A stretch of DNA of 64,000 bases from Juglans regia (taxonomy: Eukaryota; Streptophyta; Magnoliopsida; Fagales; Juglandaceae), in the NCBI RefSeq assembly GCF_001411555.2, contig NC_049907.1, forward strand, positions 32,439,734 to 32,503,733, read 5' to 3'. Below, in pieces: positions 1 through 10,455 of the stretch (positions are counted from its first letter, which is position 1; each line of letters begins with the position of its first letter). A program made the position numbers and the translations under genes. The notes under the pieces were generated by a model, which saw only the letters and a program-made list of their open reading frames with translations, made no database searches and was not told the DNA's origin.

Positions 1-430
1 AGAAGAAAGAAAAAGAAAATGTAGCATATTCAAAAGTTGTTACATAGTTACAACAAAGAGAAAGAAAGAAATTTGTTAATTGAGCTTTATCATCAAAGGG
101 GCTGAATACATCTTTCTAGATGGTATCTTGTTTTATAATTACTCTTTCCCTCATATAAATTCCTTGAGTCTCGTGTCATTTTATTCCTTCCATGTTTCTT
201 GTTACTGGTTGGAATAATACAAGGTTGTATTGTCTTGATTTAGTTCAACTAGTTCTTAAAGAACTTGAGCGGGAAAACTATTGAGGTAAAAAGGCAAGAG
301 AGTGTGAGACTATTATCGGGAAAAAGCCAATTAAGAGTGAAACACAAGTGAAGTGTCATTTTTTGAATGTAAACACGTAAGGGAGTGTGTGAGGTTTTCC
401 ACTAACATTCTTTTTGTGCATCACATTATA

Positions 431-1530
431 ATGTCTCATAGGAGTGACTCATCACCAAAAGGGATGGCAGATAACTCATAATTTGTGTTGCAAGCCATGC
501 AGCAATAGTTTGAGCGGTTGAACTTGGTATTGGGTGAAGTAAGATATATGATGAATTATCAAGAAGCAGTAATTAGGAATCTACAAGGCAGGAGAGATAG
601 GAGGAGGCGTGAGCCTAGTATTGAACATGAGTATAAGAATGAAGAGTATAGTGAGTCTCTTGTTGCCATGCATGCTCTCAATACACAAATTAGGATTGAT
701 GATACAGAGCAGCAGAACGATAACATTTTTCATACTAAATGCCACATCAACAACGTATGTAGTATGATCATTGATGGGAGGAGTTGTATTAATTTGGCAA
801 GCACTACTTTAGTTGAGAAATTGAATTTACCTACCTTGAAACACCCTAGACCATACAAGTTGCAGTGGTTGAGTGATTGTGGAGATTAGGGTAAATATGC
901 AAGTGCTAGATTCCTTTCCAATTGGGAAATACTAGAATGTGGTGCTTTGTAATGTAGTGTCTATACATGTTGACCATATTTTATTGGGGAAACCGTGGCA
1001 ATATGATAGGAAGATGATCAATGATGAGTTAAAGAACATGTACAATTTTGAAAAGGATAGAAAAACAATCAAACTTGCTCCTTTAACTCCAACACAGGTC
1101 CATGGGGACCAACTAAAATTAAAAAGTGAAGTTGCTCAAAAAAAAAAATGAGAGTGATCAAAAAAGAAAGAGTGAAAGTGAGAGTGATAAAAAAAGAAAA
1201 AGTGAAAAAGAGATTGAGCTTAAAAGTTAAGAGTGAAAGTGAGATTGTGCTAAAAAGCAAGAGTGAATGTGAGATTGAGACCTCAAGAAAAAAAAAGAAC
1301 GAGTTGAAAAACAATTTAGGCCGAGGGTTCAAAAAACAAGAAGAGTGAAAGAAAAAAAGAGAGTGAAAAGGAAAAAGAGAGTGAAAGGAAAAAAGAGAAT
1401 GAGGCTCAAACATCAAGAGAAAGAGAAAGTGAAAAAAAAATAGAGAGGTGGCTGGGAGTTAAGAAAAAAGAGTGGAGCCACGAGAGGAAAAAAGAAAGAG
1501 ATTGCAGAGAGAAACAGAAAGACAAAAGTG
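431..1530 (+). pseudogene. Gag N-terminus/aspartic protease remnant plus K/E-rich segment (F1-a)
   Basis: The likely gag start is the ATG at 431 (MSHRSDSS), followed by a stop within 20 codons. The frame resumes at 518 with a coiled-coil-like stretch (residues LNLVLGEVRYMM). It then jumps directly to a pepsin-like retroviral protease segment (CSMIIDGRSCINLASTTL), so most of gag and the zinc knuckle are gone. The active-site region reads DGRS where this lineage normally has DGGS. A frameshift near 889 moves the protease end (HILLGKPWQYDRK) into the 939-1151 frame. A purine-rich tract of about 350 bases follows, encoding mostly Lys, Glu, Ser and Arg, with several stops. It is too broken to make protein. 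The same domain order is open in F1-A. Confidence 0.8.
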
Positions 1531-3053
1531 AGTTTTTCTGCTAAGGTAAGCTTTTATACTAACGAATTTAATGACTCTTTGCCAAATGTTGTTGTTTCTT
1601 TGTTGAAAGGATATGAAGTCATGATTCTTAGCGGTGTGTTTAGTGGATTGCCACCTATTAGAGAGATAGAGCGTTACATTAATTTTGTGCCAGGTGCGAC
1701 AATCCCTACCCGACCTTTCTTTGAAGAACATGAGTCCTTGACGCACTTGAAGGGACAAGGTAAATTGAATACAATGCATGCCAAGTGGCTGCAATTGATT
1801 GAGACATTTCCTCATGTAATCAAGTACACACAAGGTAAGGAAAATTTTTTGGTTGAAGGTTTAGCAAGAAGGTATGTCCTTGTCATCATTTTAGATGCAA
1901 AGTTATTGAGACTTGAATGTGATAAGAACTTTTATGTTAATAATGATGGCATGGCTAGTGTGTATGGAGTACATGAGAAAGTATCGTTTGGTCAGTTCTA
2001 TGGACTAGATTGGTATTTGTTTAAAGAGAATAGACTTTGTGAGCCTACTACTCTTATGCGTGAGTTGCTTGTGCATGAATTTGGTTTGATGGGTTATTTT
2101 GGTGTCAAGAAGATTTTAGACGTGTTACATGAACTTTTTGGGAGTATCATTTGCCATTTATTGACATGTTGCATGAACATTTGTGGGAGTATCAATTGCC
2201 ATTCATTGACGTGTTGCATGAACGTTTGTGGCAATATCATTTGTCATTCATTAACGTGTTATATGAACATTTGTGGGAGTATTGCGTTCTATTCGTTGAG
2301 TTTGCATATAATTGGAATGGTCATTTTGGTGTAAGAAAAGATTTAGGTGTGTTTCATGAACGTTTGTGGGAGTATCATTTGCCATACATTGACTTGTTGC
2401 ATGATCGTTTGCGGGAGTATCATTTGCGTTTCATTAGGTTTGCATATAATTGGAGTGATCATTTTGGTGTAAGGAAGACTTTAGATATATTTCATGAATA
2501 TTTGTGGGAGTATTGTTTGTCATTCATTGAGTTTACATATAATTGGAGTGTTTATGCTACTACTGAATTTTCACCTTTTGAAATTGTTTATAGACTTAAT
2601 CCATTTACTCTTTTAGATTTAATGCCTTTACCAGTCGATGATAAGAGTAGCTTGGATGGACTATTCCAAATTCTTGAACAAATTAATGATAATGCATATC
2701 AAGTGGATCTTCCAAGTAAGTATCATGTTTATGCTATTTTCAATATTACTAACCTTTTTCCCTTTGATCCAGGTGGAAATTCGAGGTCGAATCCTTTTGA
2801 GGAGAGGGGGAATGATGGGTACCAACATGGACCTAGTCTTAAAGATCATTTGCAAATTTCAAATGGACTAGTTACAAGGTCAAGAGCCGAGAAGATCAAG
2901 GGGGCAATGCAAGGATTGATGCAATCCACTTGGGACGAGTTTAGCGTGAGCCCAACATTGAAGATGTGCTTGAAGGATAAAGATCCAATTTTGATTCATT
3001 TAATAACCTATGGAAGAGGGCAACAACATGACTTAAAGGCTTTGGCTACTTGA
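1528..3053 (+). pseudogene. RT-less pol remnant: RNase H end fused to integrase ends (F1-a)
   Basis: The frame from 1528 reads a pre-RT linker (GLPPIREIERYINFVPGATI) and then passes at once to the RNase H C-terminal part (EHESLTHLKGQGKL, HVIKYTQGKENF). The RT fingers and palm between them are absent. An integrase zinc-binding-like segment (GYFGVKKILDVLHE) leads into repeated HE-LWEYHLPFI modules and on to the distal integrase part (TEFSPFEIVYRLNPFT) with no DDE core. A shift near 2150-2330 moves coding to the 2151-3053 frame. That frame runs through the polypurine tract and about 80 codons into the 3' LTR (from 2813). Family membership is firm; a working product is excluded because RT and DDE residues are missing. 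Confidence 0.82.
2111..2560 (+). repeat. In-frame 45-bp coding repeat (about 7 HE-LWEY modules)
   Basis: About seven imperfect 15-residue modules of the form V-L-H-E-x-L-W-E-Y-H-L-P-F-I-D lie between the integrase zinc-binding remnant and the distal integrase remnant. Some are grouped in a longer composite unit that also carries FAYNW...HFGVRK. The module is a hybrid: VLHE belongs to the end of the zinc-binding region and LWEY-LPFI to the segment after the lost DDE core, so the deletion junction itself has been reiterated. F1-A has about five modules and F1-B about four. Confidence 0.8.
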
Positions 3054-3506
3054 AGGCGTTCAACTTGTTTAATTTATTTAAATGACTTATTTTATTAGTT
3101 TAGAATAATTGAGTTTATTATGGGAAGGACTTAAAGGGGCTTATGCAAGGGCATGTTGGGAAAGTTATTATTTTATTGAACTAGGGTTTCAAGAAGTTAC
3201 TATAGCGAGTACTGTAGCCGCACGGTAGCCTCTTGTTAAGAAGTTAATGAAATTTGATAAATTTATTTATTGTGAGTTGAGTTTATCTCCTCTTGTTGTT
3301 GAATGAACTTTCGAACTTATCAAAGGAAAATCACAACCTTTGTGGCGTTCCTCCTTATAATTTGGGTTCTTGAGACAAGTTCTTCAACGGGTCTAGATTT
3401 TAATATAATCTAGGTTCTCCATCCATTAACTTGATTTTGACTTTCTTGTGTGAGTTTTTAAATTGATTGTGGGTGCAAGTGACTCCATTGTCACGGGTTC
3501 ATATCA
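2813..3506 (+). repeat. 3' LTR of F1-a
   Basis: Starts TGATGGGTACCAACATGG directly after a polypurine tract (GAGGAGAGGGGGAA) and ends GGGTTCATATCA, forming the short terminal inverted repeat TGAT...ATCA. It aligns by eye along its length with the LTRs at 12100, 16112, 26096, 32186 and 35983. Its first 240 bases continue the pol reading frame. Confidence 0.88.
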
Positions 3507-3888
3507 AACTGTATCATTCCTGTCTTAAAATCTAGTTGGCGAGTATTAGCTGAAAACATGATGCATGATGATGTGGTTGTGCGTGTAGGGTGGAGGTAAC
3601 CCAGAAGAGTTCTAGTTGGTTGATCTTCCTATTCACTCATTTCTTCGGGACTAGATGGATTGTCAAATAAAGGATTTAAAAAGTTTTATTTTGACTCTAG
3701 CACAGATTTACAAGCAAATCTACCCAATGTGTCTCTATATCTATGCATGCAAGGTAACAAAATACTAAAAACTAAAAATAATATGAAAAGAAAGAAAAAA
3801 AATATGTAGTAAGCTAAAAGAGGGAACGAAATTACCAACTTTACAAACTGCTGAAAAGAAAAACTATCTAACAATTCTTCTACCTTCT

Positions 3889-3910
3889 CCCTGGCAACGG
3901 AACCAAAATT
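3889..3910 (-). other. Primer-binding site of F2d
   Basis: The minus strand reads AATTTTGGTTCCGTTGCCAG right after the LTR end. It is a mutated form of the TTTTGGCGCCGTTGCCGGGG site typical of Athila/Tat-type plant elements, usually assigned to tRNA-Asp; that tRNA assignment is from general knowledge. Confidence 0.75.
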
Positions 3911-5302
3911 TAGTTACGCCAAAAGAATAACGCGGTAGTTGTAGCACAACTTTGGGGTGTCGATTCCACAGAGAGACAAATTAAAAGAATAGCAGAAGGA
4001 ACAAAGAAACTAAAGAAAAATATTAAATAATTAATGGAGAACAAAGATTAATTTTAAATGCAAATTAAAATGAAACAAAGTGACTAAGGGAAAAAGAACT
4101 CAAATTTGATGAACAATAAAGCATCGGTAATCCCTTGCACCAATCTGGTATTTTAATTATTCTTAATTCATTGAATAACTTAATTGGAAACTCAATTATC
4201 ATAATTTCCAATTTATAAATCCAAAATTAAACCAAATGTAACCCATTGAAAAATCATTCACCACTTTTAAAATACGTAAATTATTATCCTTGTTGAGAAA
4301 ATCCAACGACGATAATATACTCATGGAGTGATATTGCAGCAAAGAATTAAATCAATAAAGATAAATAATTGATTCAAACATAATCAAATACCAAATCCAT
4401 TCAATATAAAAACCATGACTAAATCCATAAACAGAATAAATTTTATGATTATTCGAAGAAGAAAACATCAACAATGAATTGAGAATAATAAAATAAAAGA
4501 GTTTTAGTAATTGAAAGCCAAATACATAAGTTAAAAATAAATTAAAAATACTATCTAATGTGCAAGTTCATCCCTAACCCTACTTGAGAATTTAGTTACC
4601 CATAAATATAACGGACAACAAAACTCTCAAGAGAAAAATAAAGCAAATTGCAGCCATGGAAATTAATTTCGTCTCTTCATCCTTCAGTATTGAGCCGTCT
4701 CCCCTCTTTTAAAACTCACAATTTCGTGCTGATGAAATGCTTATATAGGGTAGGAAAGAAACCCTAATGTCTATATATTCCCGCATACAAAATCACCTAA
4801 ACTTTAGGATTCATCTTGACAGCCACGTACACCCTTTAGGATTTTGAATTTAGAAATCCTTATTAGAGACAAATTTGTAGCCCTTTAAGATAATTTTATA
4901 ACGCATCAAGAATCGCATAAATCTAATGTTTGAGTAGAAAGTTACGATCAAAATATTAAAGTATATACAAGTTATCTTCTAGCGAATTTCCGACTGGTTT
5001 TTTCTCTTGATCCGAATTACTTTCAAACCCTATCATTATTCTTATTTGAAGAGTCCTATACTCGTTGAATATTCTTAGGTTGTTCCAATGTCTTGCCCAC
5101 TTGAAAATCTTTTGAATTTGACTGGATTTTGACTTGCTCTTTTACAGATTTTGAAATTAAATATAAAAATTTGCTCAGGAGTATCCCAAAGTAAATAGAA
5201 ATTCAATTCAAGAATACACATTTATTCCTATGATTTCTATTCACATTTTAGCATTTTAGTCCAATAATAGGGTATTTAGAGTGCATTTTGATATACTCAT
5301 CA
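3911..5302 (-). repeat. 5' LTR of F2d
   Basis: Reads in reverse from the U3 start at 5302 (TGATGAGTATATC on the minus strand) to GGCGTAACTA at 3911. It carries the central module with the phrases CTTGCCCACTTG and CCAACGCATC that is shared with F2a, F2c and element C. A promoter-like TATATAGG lies around 4740 on the plus strand, but the transcript start cannot be placed by eye. Confidence 0.82.
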
Positions 5303-5455
5303 AGTAGGCTCACCCCTTCGATGCTTGGCGGGATGGTACTCGGACGAGTACACCTCATGGTATTGGGCCCACCTGGCGTGTGCTTTTCTGCTTGAGGAAG
5401 AAACACCCCCACCTGCGAATCCTCTCGCAATGGGTTGGATTTCTCCGAGTGGAGG
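5303..5455 (-). pseudogene. Tat/Ogre-type gag-protease fragment, left piece
   Basis: On the minus strand one frame reads GGPPLGEIQPIARGFAGGG, then SSSSRKAHAR and YHEVYSSEYHPAKHRRGEPT. This matches the segment just before protease in Tat/Ogre-lineage Ty3/gypsy polyproteins (the GFAGGG..SSRKAHAR signature). It is visibly more GC-rich than its neighbours. The frame is interrupted by F2a at 5456 and continues at 19932. F2d is inserted at its other end, so two F2 copies lie about 150 bp apart in the same older element. Protease proper is not in the window. Confidence 0.65.
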
Positions 5456-6480
5456 TGATTACGCCCAAACTAGTACGTGGTGTTATACTATAGTTCAGGA
5501 TGTCGATCCAAAGGAAGTCATAAGAAACATAACAAGATGCAAACTTGAAAGAAAAGATCAAATTATAATATGACAAGAATCTGAATATTCTACCTAAAAC
5601 ACGTAATCAAAATGAGATTAGGGCACGGATAAGAAGGCAAGTAAAGCTTTGGGCTTCCATCAACTGGATCCAATACTCTGACTTTTTCAATCCAAACAAT
5701 ATACACAATTAAGAATTATAGCACCAAATTACTAATTGGAAGATATTCATCTACTTTATCAAATTTAATTCTAGAATCTATTATCCCTTTACAAACCACG
5801 ATTTTTATATATAAAAATGAATATCAGATCTAAAAATGACGCTATGTTCACAAGCAATAATGCATCAAAAGATCACATCAATGGCATGAGAAGCCTGCTT
5901 AAGTCATAATCATATATTCATAATCCTCTAGCTCAACAAAATCAAACCAAAGCAAGATTTAATATAATTTTCTCAAACTTATAATATCCAAAACAAATAG
6001 AGAATTGAATCCTAGAATCTTAAACAATAAAGCTTAATCTATGAATTGAAATATAGTCAGAGTATTTTCACCAATCAATTTTCGCCCTAGGCTTTACCTA
6101 GCTTTAGTTCTCCGTAGAAGAACTAAATAATAAAATGGTATTTTTGCCTTCTCTAGAACTGTGCTTCCTCCATTCAAAAACTCATCAATTTCGTGCTAAT
6201 GATATGCTTATAAAGGGTAGGAAAGAAATCCTAATGTCTTCATGATTCCTACATAAAACAATCGCCTAAATTTTAGGACTCAACTTGGAAGGCACGTACG
6301 CACTTCAGGAGTTCAAACTTAGAAATCTTTATCAAAGACCAATTTGTAGCCCTTTGAAATAGCTTTCCAACGCATCAAGAATCGCATCAATCAGATGTGA
6401 GTGGAAAGTTATGATCAAAATACCAAAGTATGTCCAGGTTGTCTCTTAGCGCATTTTGGACTCTAATCTGAATATGGAAT
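5456..6480 (-). repeat. 3' LTR of F2a, U3 end deleted
   Basis: The first part (5456-6060) has drifted from other F2 LTRs, but 6140-6470 aligns clearly with F2d and F2c: the CTAATGATATGCTTATAAAG, CAACGCATCAAGAATCGCAT and GCGCATTTTGGACTCT phrases. At about 6480 it passes directly into the 3' noncoding tract (GAATCTTATTGAACATCTC), so the U3 start and 3' polypurine tract have been deleted. Confidence 0.72.
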
Positions 6481-7605
6481 CTTATTGAACATCTCAATAA
6501 ACCGCGTCTCTCACTTGATGTACTCTTCAACCTTTCAAATCATCGAATAATGCTTTTTTTTTTCATTTGTTACTTTTTTATTTTCAGCTCAACAATTTGG
6601 TGAACAAGTATATGTCATCCTGATATTCTGCTATTTCTACCCAACCTTAGTTTTTTTGCCTTTGAAGTTCACTCACTTGAACACCTTGTAACTCATGTTC
6701 TTCCATTTTTTATCCTTTTTTTTATTTTTTTATTCCTTGCAAAAAAGGGAATTCCACATCTAGTACACACTTGGAAGTAACAAAAGTAGGAAAAATCAGT
6801 GTATAGGTTATACTCAAATGTGGAGAGAGGTATAACTAATATAGGTACATGAAGAAAAAAAAGGCTATATGTGTTTCTTGACTCCAAGTCGGCTACTAGG
6901 GATCTATAATTCAAAGGGTTGGGTTGAAAGGCTCAAATGTTAATTCTAAATTGACATTCATCATATCTCAAGTATATCCATCATCATACCACAAACCATA
7001 CAATGCTATTCTCAAAAGAAGTGCCCAATTCAAAAAATCAATGAACGCTTATCACAATTTCTAGCATTTGTTGGCTCTAAATCCTCTCCAAAACTCACAA
7101 ATAAAGACTTAAGCAAAAAAGTTCTCTAGATACATTTGTCAAACCACCATCTTACCACAAAATTTGGATGAGTGCATTAGATATCTTGTGAATACCTCAG
7201 CATAATGATCAAGATGGATTTGTTGAATTCACTAAGATGGTGATGCATGAGAATAAGTACACATGTGAAGGGATGTATGTGTGATGCTAAAAAACAAAAT
7301 TCTGATACATGTAAACGTGCCATAGAGTTCCAACAAGTATTTGTGAATGCATAATTTGCACTACCACCAAAACATTGTCCTCAATGTTTAAAAATCAAAA
7401 CTGAATGGAGAGTAATTGAAGAGGGTAGAATACACCTGATGTGTGACGTAGGCAGTCCGGTAAGCATAAGAGATGGCAAACTGAAATGGTGAAATGACAC
7501 AATCCTGCAAAAAAAAAAAAAAAACAAAGAAAACAACAACAAACAAAAAGAAAGAAAATGAAAGAAAATAAATAATAATAGGAAAAACATACCTGCATGG
7601 TGTGG
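6481..7605 (-). other. 3' noncoding tract of F2a
   Basis: Reverse complement of the tract after the pol stop in F2b (46255-47947) and F2c (55383-57030). Shared phrases include the TTCGATGATCTAAAAAG and GAGATATTTAATAAGATTCC motifs. Several T-rich runs on the minus strand open long frames that are low-complexity noise. No env-like gene is visible. Confidence 0.7.
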
Positions 7606-9177
7606 TCAAGGTTGATAGACCGGGTCTATAAGTGGAATGTCTTCCACTTCAAGCACTTGCCTATCAATAAGGATTTTGAGGCGTTGACCATTTACTTTAA
7701 AAACTCGGTCATCCCTAGAGTCCTCTATTTCTACCGCCCCTTTTTCAAAAACATGCTTTACTACAAAGGTGTCGGTCCACCTAAACCGAAGTTTTTCTAA
7801 GTGCTTGTGAAGTCTAGAATCATATAAGTATACTTAGTCATTCAGCTTAAACGTCTTCCTAACAATATTTTTATCATAAAACGCTTTCATTTTAGCCTTA
7901 TAGATTTTAGAGTTCTCATAAGCATCATTTCTCAACTCCACTTAATCAATCAATTGAAATTTTCTAAGTTTACCTACATTCAATTTTGAAGAAATGCTAA
8001 CAAAAGTGTCACCTAGGCCGAGAAATGCATGTTTTAAACCTGAGGGCGGCGATTTCAATTTCAATTTGGACTTTCCACACTCGAAGGAATTTATTTTTCA
8101 CTTTTCTTAGGCAACTCCTCAAATTTTAGTTGCCAAGCCTGTGTTCCATAATCTTGAGTTTCATAAAAAAAATAGAACAAATATCAACATCAGATGAATC
8201 ACTAATAGTATCAAACTCAGAATTAACAAGAAAATATTCAAGGGGATCATAATCATGAGTTGTGTGAACTCTCTTGTCTATGAGTGCATCAATTATGTAT
8301 GTTTGTTGGCATCCTCCCTGGGCTGCTTGCTGAATTGGAGTATGTTAACATCCATGGTCATGTTTCCAAAAGATAGTTTCATCAGCCCATTCATGTAGTT
8401 TATAAGTGCAAGGAAATGTCTACCTAATATGAAAGGAATCTTAGAGTCAGACTCAACAACCGACTGAGTATCCAAAATTAAAAAATTAACAGGGTAGTAA
8501 AACATGTTAAGTTGGATCAAAACATCCACAACTATTCCTCTCGGTTTCTTAACTAAATAATCAACCAATTGAAGCACAACAGAAGTGGGCTTAATTTCAC
8601 CCAAACCAAACTACAAATAAATGGAATAACGCATTAAATTTACACTAGCTCCTAAATCTAGCAACGCTTGCCCAAACTCATGATTCTCAGTATTACGTGC
8701 AATGGTTGGACAACCAGGATCCTTGTACTTAGGAGGAATTTGTTGCTCAATTAGAGCACTAACTTGCTTTGTCAGGAATGTTGTCTTCTTAACATCGTAC
8801 TTTCTCTTAACTGTACACAAATCTTTGAGAACTTTTGCATAAGTAGGAACTTGTTTAATAACATACAAAAGAGGAAGATTAATTTTTACCTGCCTGAGGT
8901 TTTCCAAGATTTCATTGCTAGAATCCAAAGTTTGCATACCAAATTTTAAAACTTGAGGAAATGGTACCTTAACTGGGCACATGATTACCTCGGCTTCCTT
9001 GGGCAACTCGGCACTATTATTGCTTTGTTCCTCTTCAACCTCCTCTAGCTTATCAATTGTTAAGATGTGTAAAGACTTACCACTTCGTGTCACAATAGCA
9101 TTGACCTCCTTCAAATTTTCTTGAGCCATATGTTGACCTTGGGGATTGAGCTTGAGAAGGGAACTTGCCACACTCAT
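7606..9177 (-). pseudogene. Protease fused to integrase C-terminus, RT-less pol (F2a)
   Basis: The minus strand reads the pre-protease conserved block (NEILENLRQVKINLPLLYVI), the aspartic protease active site (LLDLGASVNLM), a TAG stop at about 8610, and protease C-terminal strands (LGEIKPTSVVLQL, ILGRHFLA). The acidic spacer is partly lost. Coding then passes straight to the integrase C-terminal segment (SKIYKAKMKAF, RLHKHLEKLR, GAVEIEDSRD), ending VEDIPLIDPVYQP with a stop at 7606-7608. RT, RNase H and integrase N-terminus/core are missing at the junction seen in F2b and F2c. Several nonsense codons and a shift near 8290 make it non-functional. Confidence 0.82.
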
Positions 9178-10313
9178 TCACACTCAAAGTGCTCATCAAC
9201 TTGGATACATGACACTTTATCTCATTATTTTCTTCAACAACCCACGTAATCAAAAATTCAAACTTTTGATTAGTTTTACCCTGTGATTCAATAAAAGCAT
9301 GTAAAGTATCTTCTAAGGGGTTCTTAGAAGAAGATGATGCATGATATGGTGAAGGATAAGCTCTAGGTGATTGTGCAGGCTGCTGGTTTTCAGATTTCTA
9401 GCTAAAATTGGGGTGATTACGCTACCCCGGATTGTAGGTATCATAAAAAAAGTGTAAAAGGCTTCTTGTACATACCTAAGGCATTACATTTTTCCTCATA
9501 CATTCCTCTCATTTCAACAAATGTGGGGCACTCTTGAGCTAGGTGATCTACCCCACCACATACAAAACATGGTCCAAAGGACTCAACATGAGTAGCCATG
9601 TGTGTTGGCTTTAAATCTTTAGTTTTGAACACCTCTAACTATGAGCTTTTAACACCTCTCAGTAGCACTAGGTCCGGTCCCAAGTGTGAGCTTTTTCAGT
9701 AAGCTCATTGAGATATGGCTTCATTTGAATTTTTCTGCAAAAACTCACAATTATACATCATCTCTATGAATTGGCGCTTTCTAGGTGTAAGTCCCTCATA
9801 GAAATAACTAATTAAGCGTCAGTTTTCATACCCATGGTGAGGACACATACTTAAAAACTCCTTAAACCTCTCCCAAGCCTGATACAAAGTCTCACTATCC
9901 TTTTGTGCAAATGTGGAGATCTACGTCTTCAAAGCATTGGTCTTATGTTGGGAAAAATATTTGTTAAAGACCTATGTCATCTCATTCCATGATCCTATTG
10001 ATTGTGGTCTTAGTGAGTACAGCCAACTCTTTGCTCTATCCTTCAAAGAGAAATGAAAGAACTTATGTCACACAACATCATCTGCAGTATTATGACTATG
10101 AAAAGTCACAGCTAGTTCCTCAAACTCCCTAACGTGCAAATAAGGATTTTCATTCTCTAAACCATGAAAGGTGGGAAGTAGTTGTATCATCCCTGTTTTA
10201 AAATCAAGTTGACGAGTGTTGACTGGAAACATGATACATGATAGTGTGGTTGTGGGTGTAGAGTGGAGGTAATCCTGAAGAGTTCTAGTAGGTCGATCTT
10301 CGTGTTCACTCAT
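9178..10313 (-). pseudogene. Athila-like gag with zinc knuckle (F2a)
   Basis: Gag starts at ATG 10313 (MSEHEDRPTRTLQDYLHSTP) and reads the retrotransposon-gag entry (GMIQLLPTFHGLENENPYLH, REFEELAVTFHSHNTADDVV) before a stop at 10068. The middle is degraded but recognisable. A CCHC knuckle (CFVCGGVDHLAQEC, spacing C-x2-C-x4-H-x4-C) lies at about 9530-9580, followed by a Pro/Tyr-rich linker that is conserved in F2b and F2c. The intact protein would coat element RNA in cytoplasmic particles. Multiple stops make this copy dead. Confidence 0.8.
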
Positions 10314-10455
10314 TTCTTCGGAATTAGATGGATTTTCAAATAATGGATTTAAAAATTTTGATTATGGCACTAGCACAGGCCTAAAAGCAAATCTATCGAA
10401 GGTGTCTCTATATCTGTGCATGCAAGCTAAAAGAGGGAACGAAGCTTGCGCCTTT
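10314..10455 (-). other. Gag leader of F2a and junction with X
   Basis: Matches the leader of F2d (3641-3850) up to the phrase AGCTAAAAGAGGGAACGAA at about 10440. It then switches abruptly to the X leader repeats, so the F2a PBS and the inner half of its 5' LTR were deleted together with part of X. Confidence 0.65.

Larger units (their letters stand above)
1..3506 (+). mobile_element. F1-a: Ty3/gypsy-derived non-autonomous LTR element, 5' truncated by the window edge
   Basis: The window opens inside the untranslated leader of an LTR element closely matching F1-A and F1-B. In order it has leader (1-430), a gag N-terminal/protease remnant, a Lys/Glu-rich segment, an RNase H/integrase remnant, a polypurine tract just before 2813, and a 3' LTR to 3506. 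The RT core and integrase catalytic core are missing at the same junctions as in the other two F1 copies. The LTR ends in TTCATATCA and is followed by AACTG, the expected target duplication, whose partner would lie left of the window. The element lies inside the gag region of the minus-strand F2d element, whose sequence resumes at 3507. Confidence 0.88.
3507..5302 (-). mobile_element. F2d: left-truncated Athila-like element (gag start, PBS, 5' LTR)
   Basis: On the minus strand the order is 5' LTR (5302 down to 3911), primer-binding site (3910-3889), leader, and the first part of gag (ATG at 3640). The rest is cut off by F1-a and the window edge. Gag begins MSE and then has a stop where F2a and F2c continue EHEDxPTRTL. 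The element sits in the Tat/Ogre-like coding fragment that continues at 5303. The bases next to the LTR at 5303-5307 are AGTAG; the partner duplication is outside the window. Confidence 0.8.

Noticed and set aside
1069..1416. Minus-strand frame rich in Phe, Leu and Ser (and the similar ones at 14018-14272 plus strand and 34411-34788 minus strand)
   Set aside because: Antisense shadow of the purine-rich charged domain of F1; composition alone keeps it open.
7381..7609. Three overlapping minus-strand frames of Phe/Leu/Cys that look like membrane segments
   Set aside because: They translate a T-rich run after the F2a pol stop; the same run occurs after the pol stop in F2b and F2c with different frames, so it is low-complexity noise.
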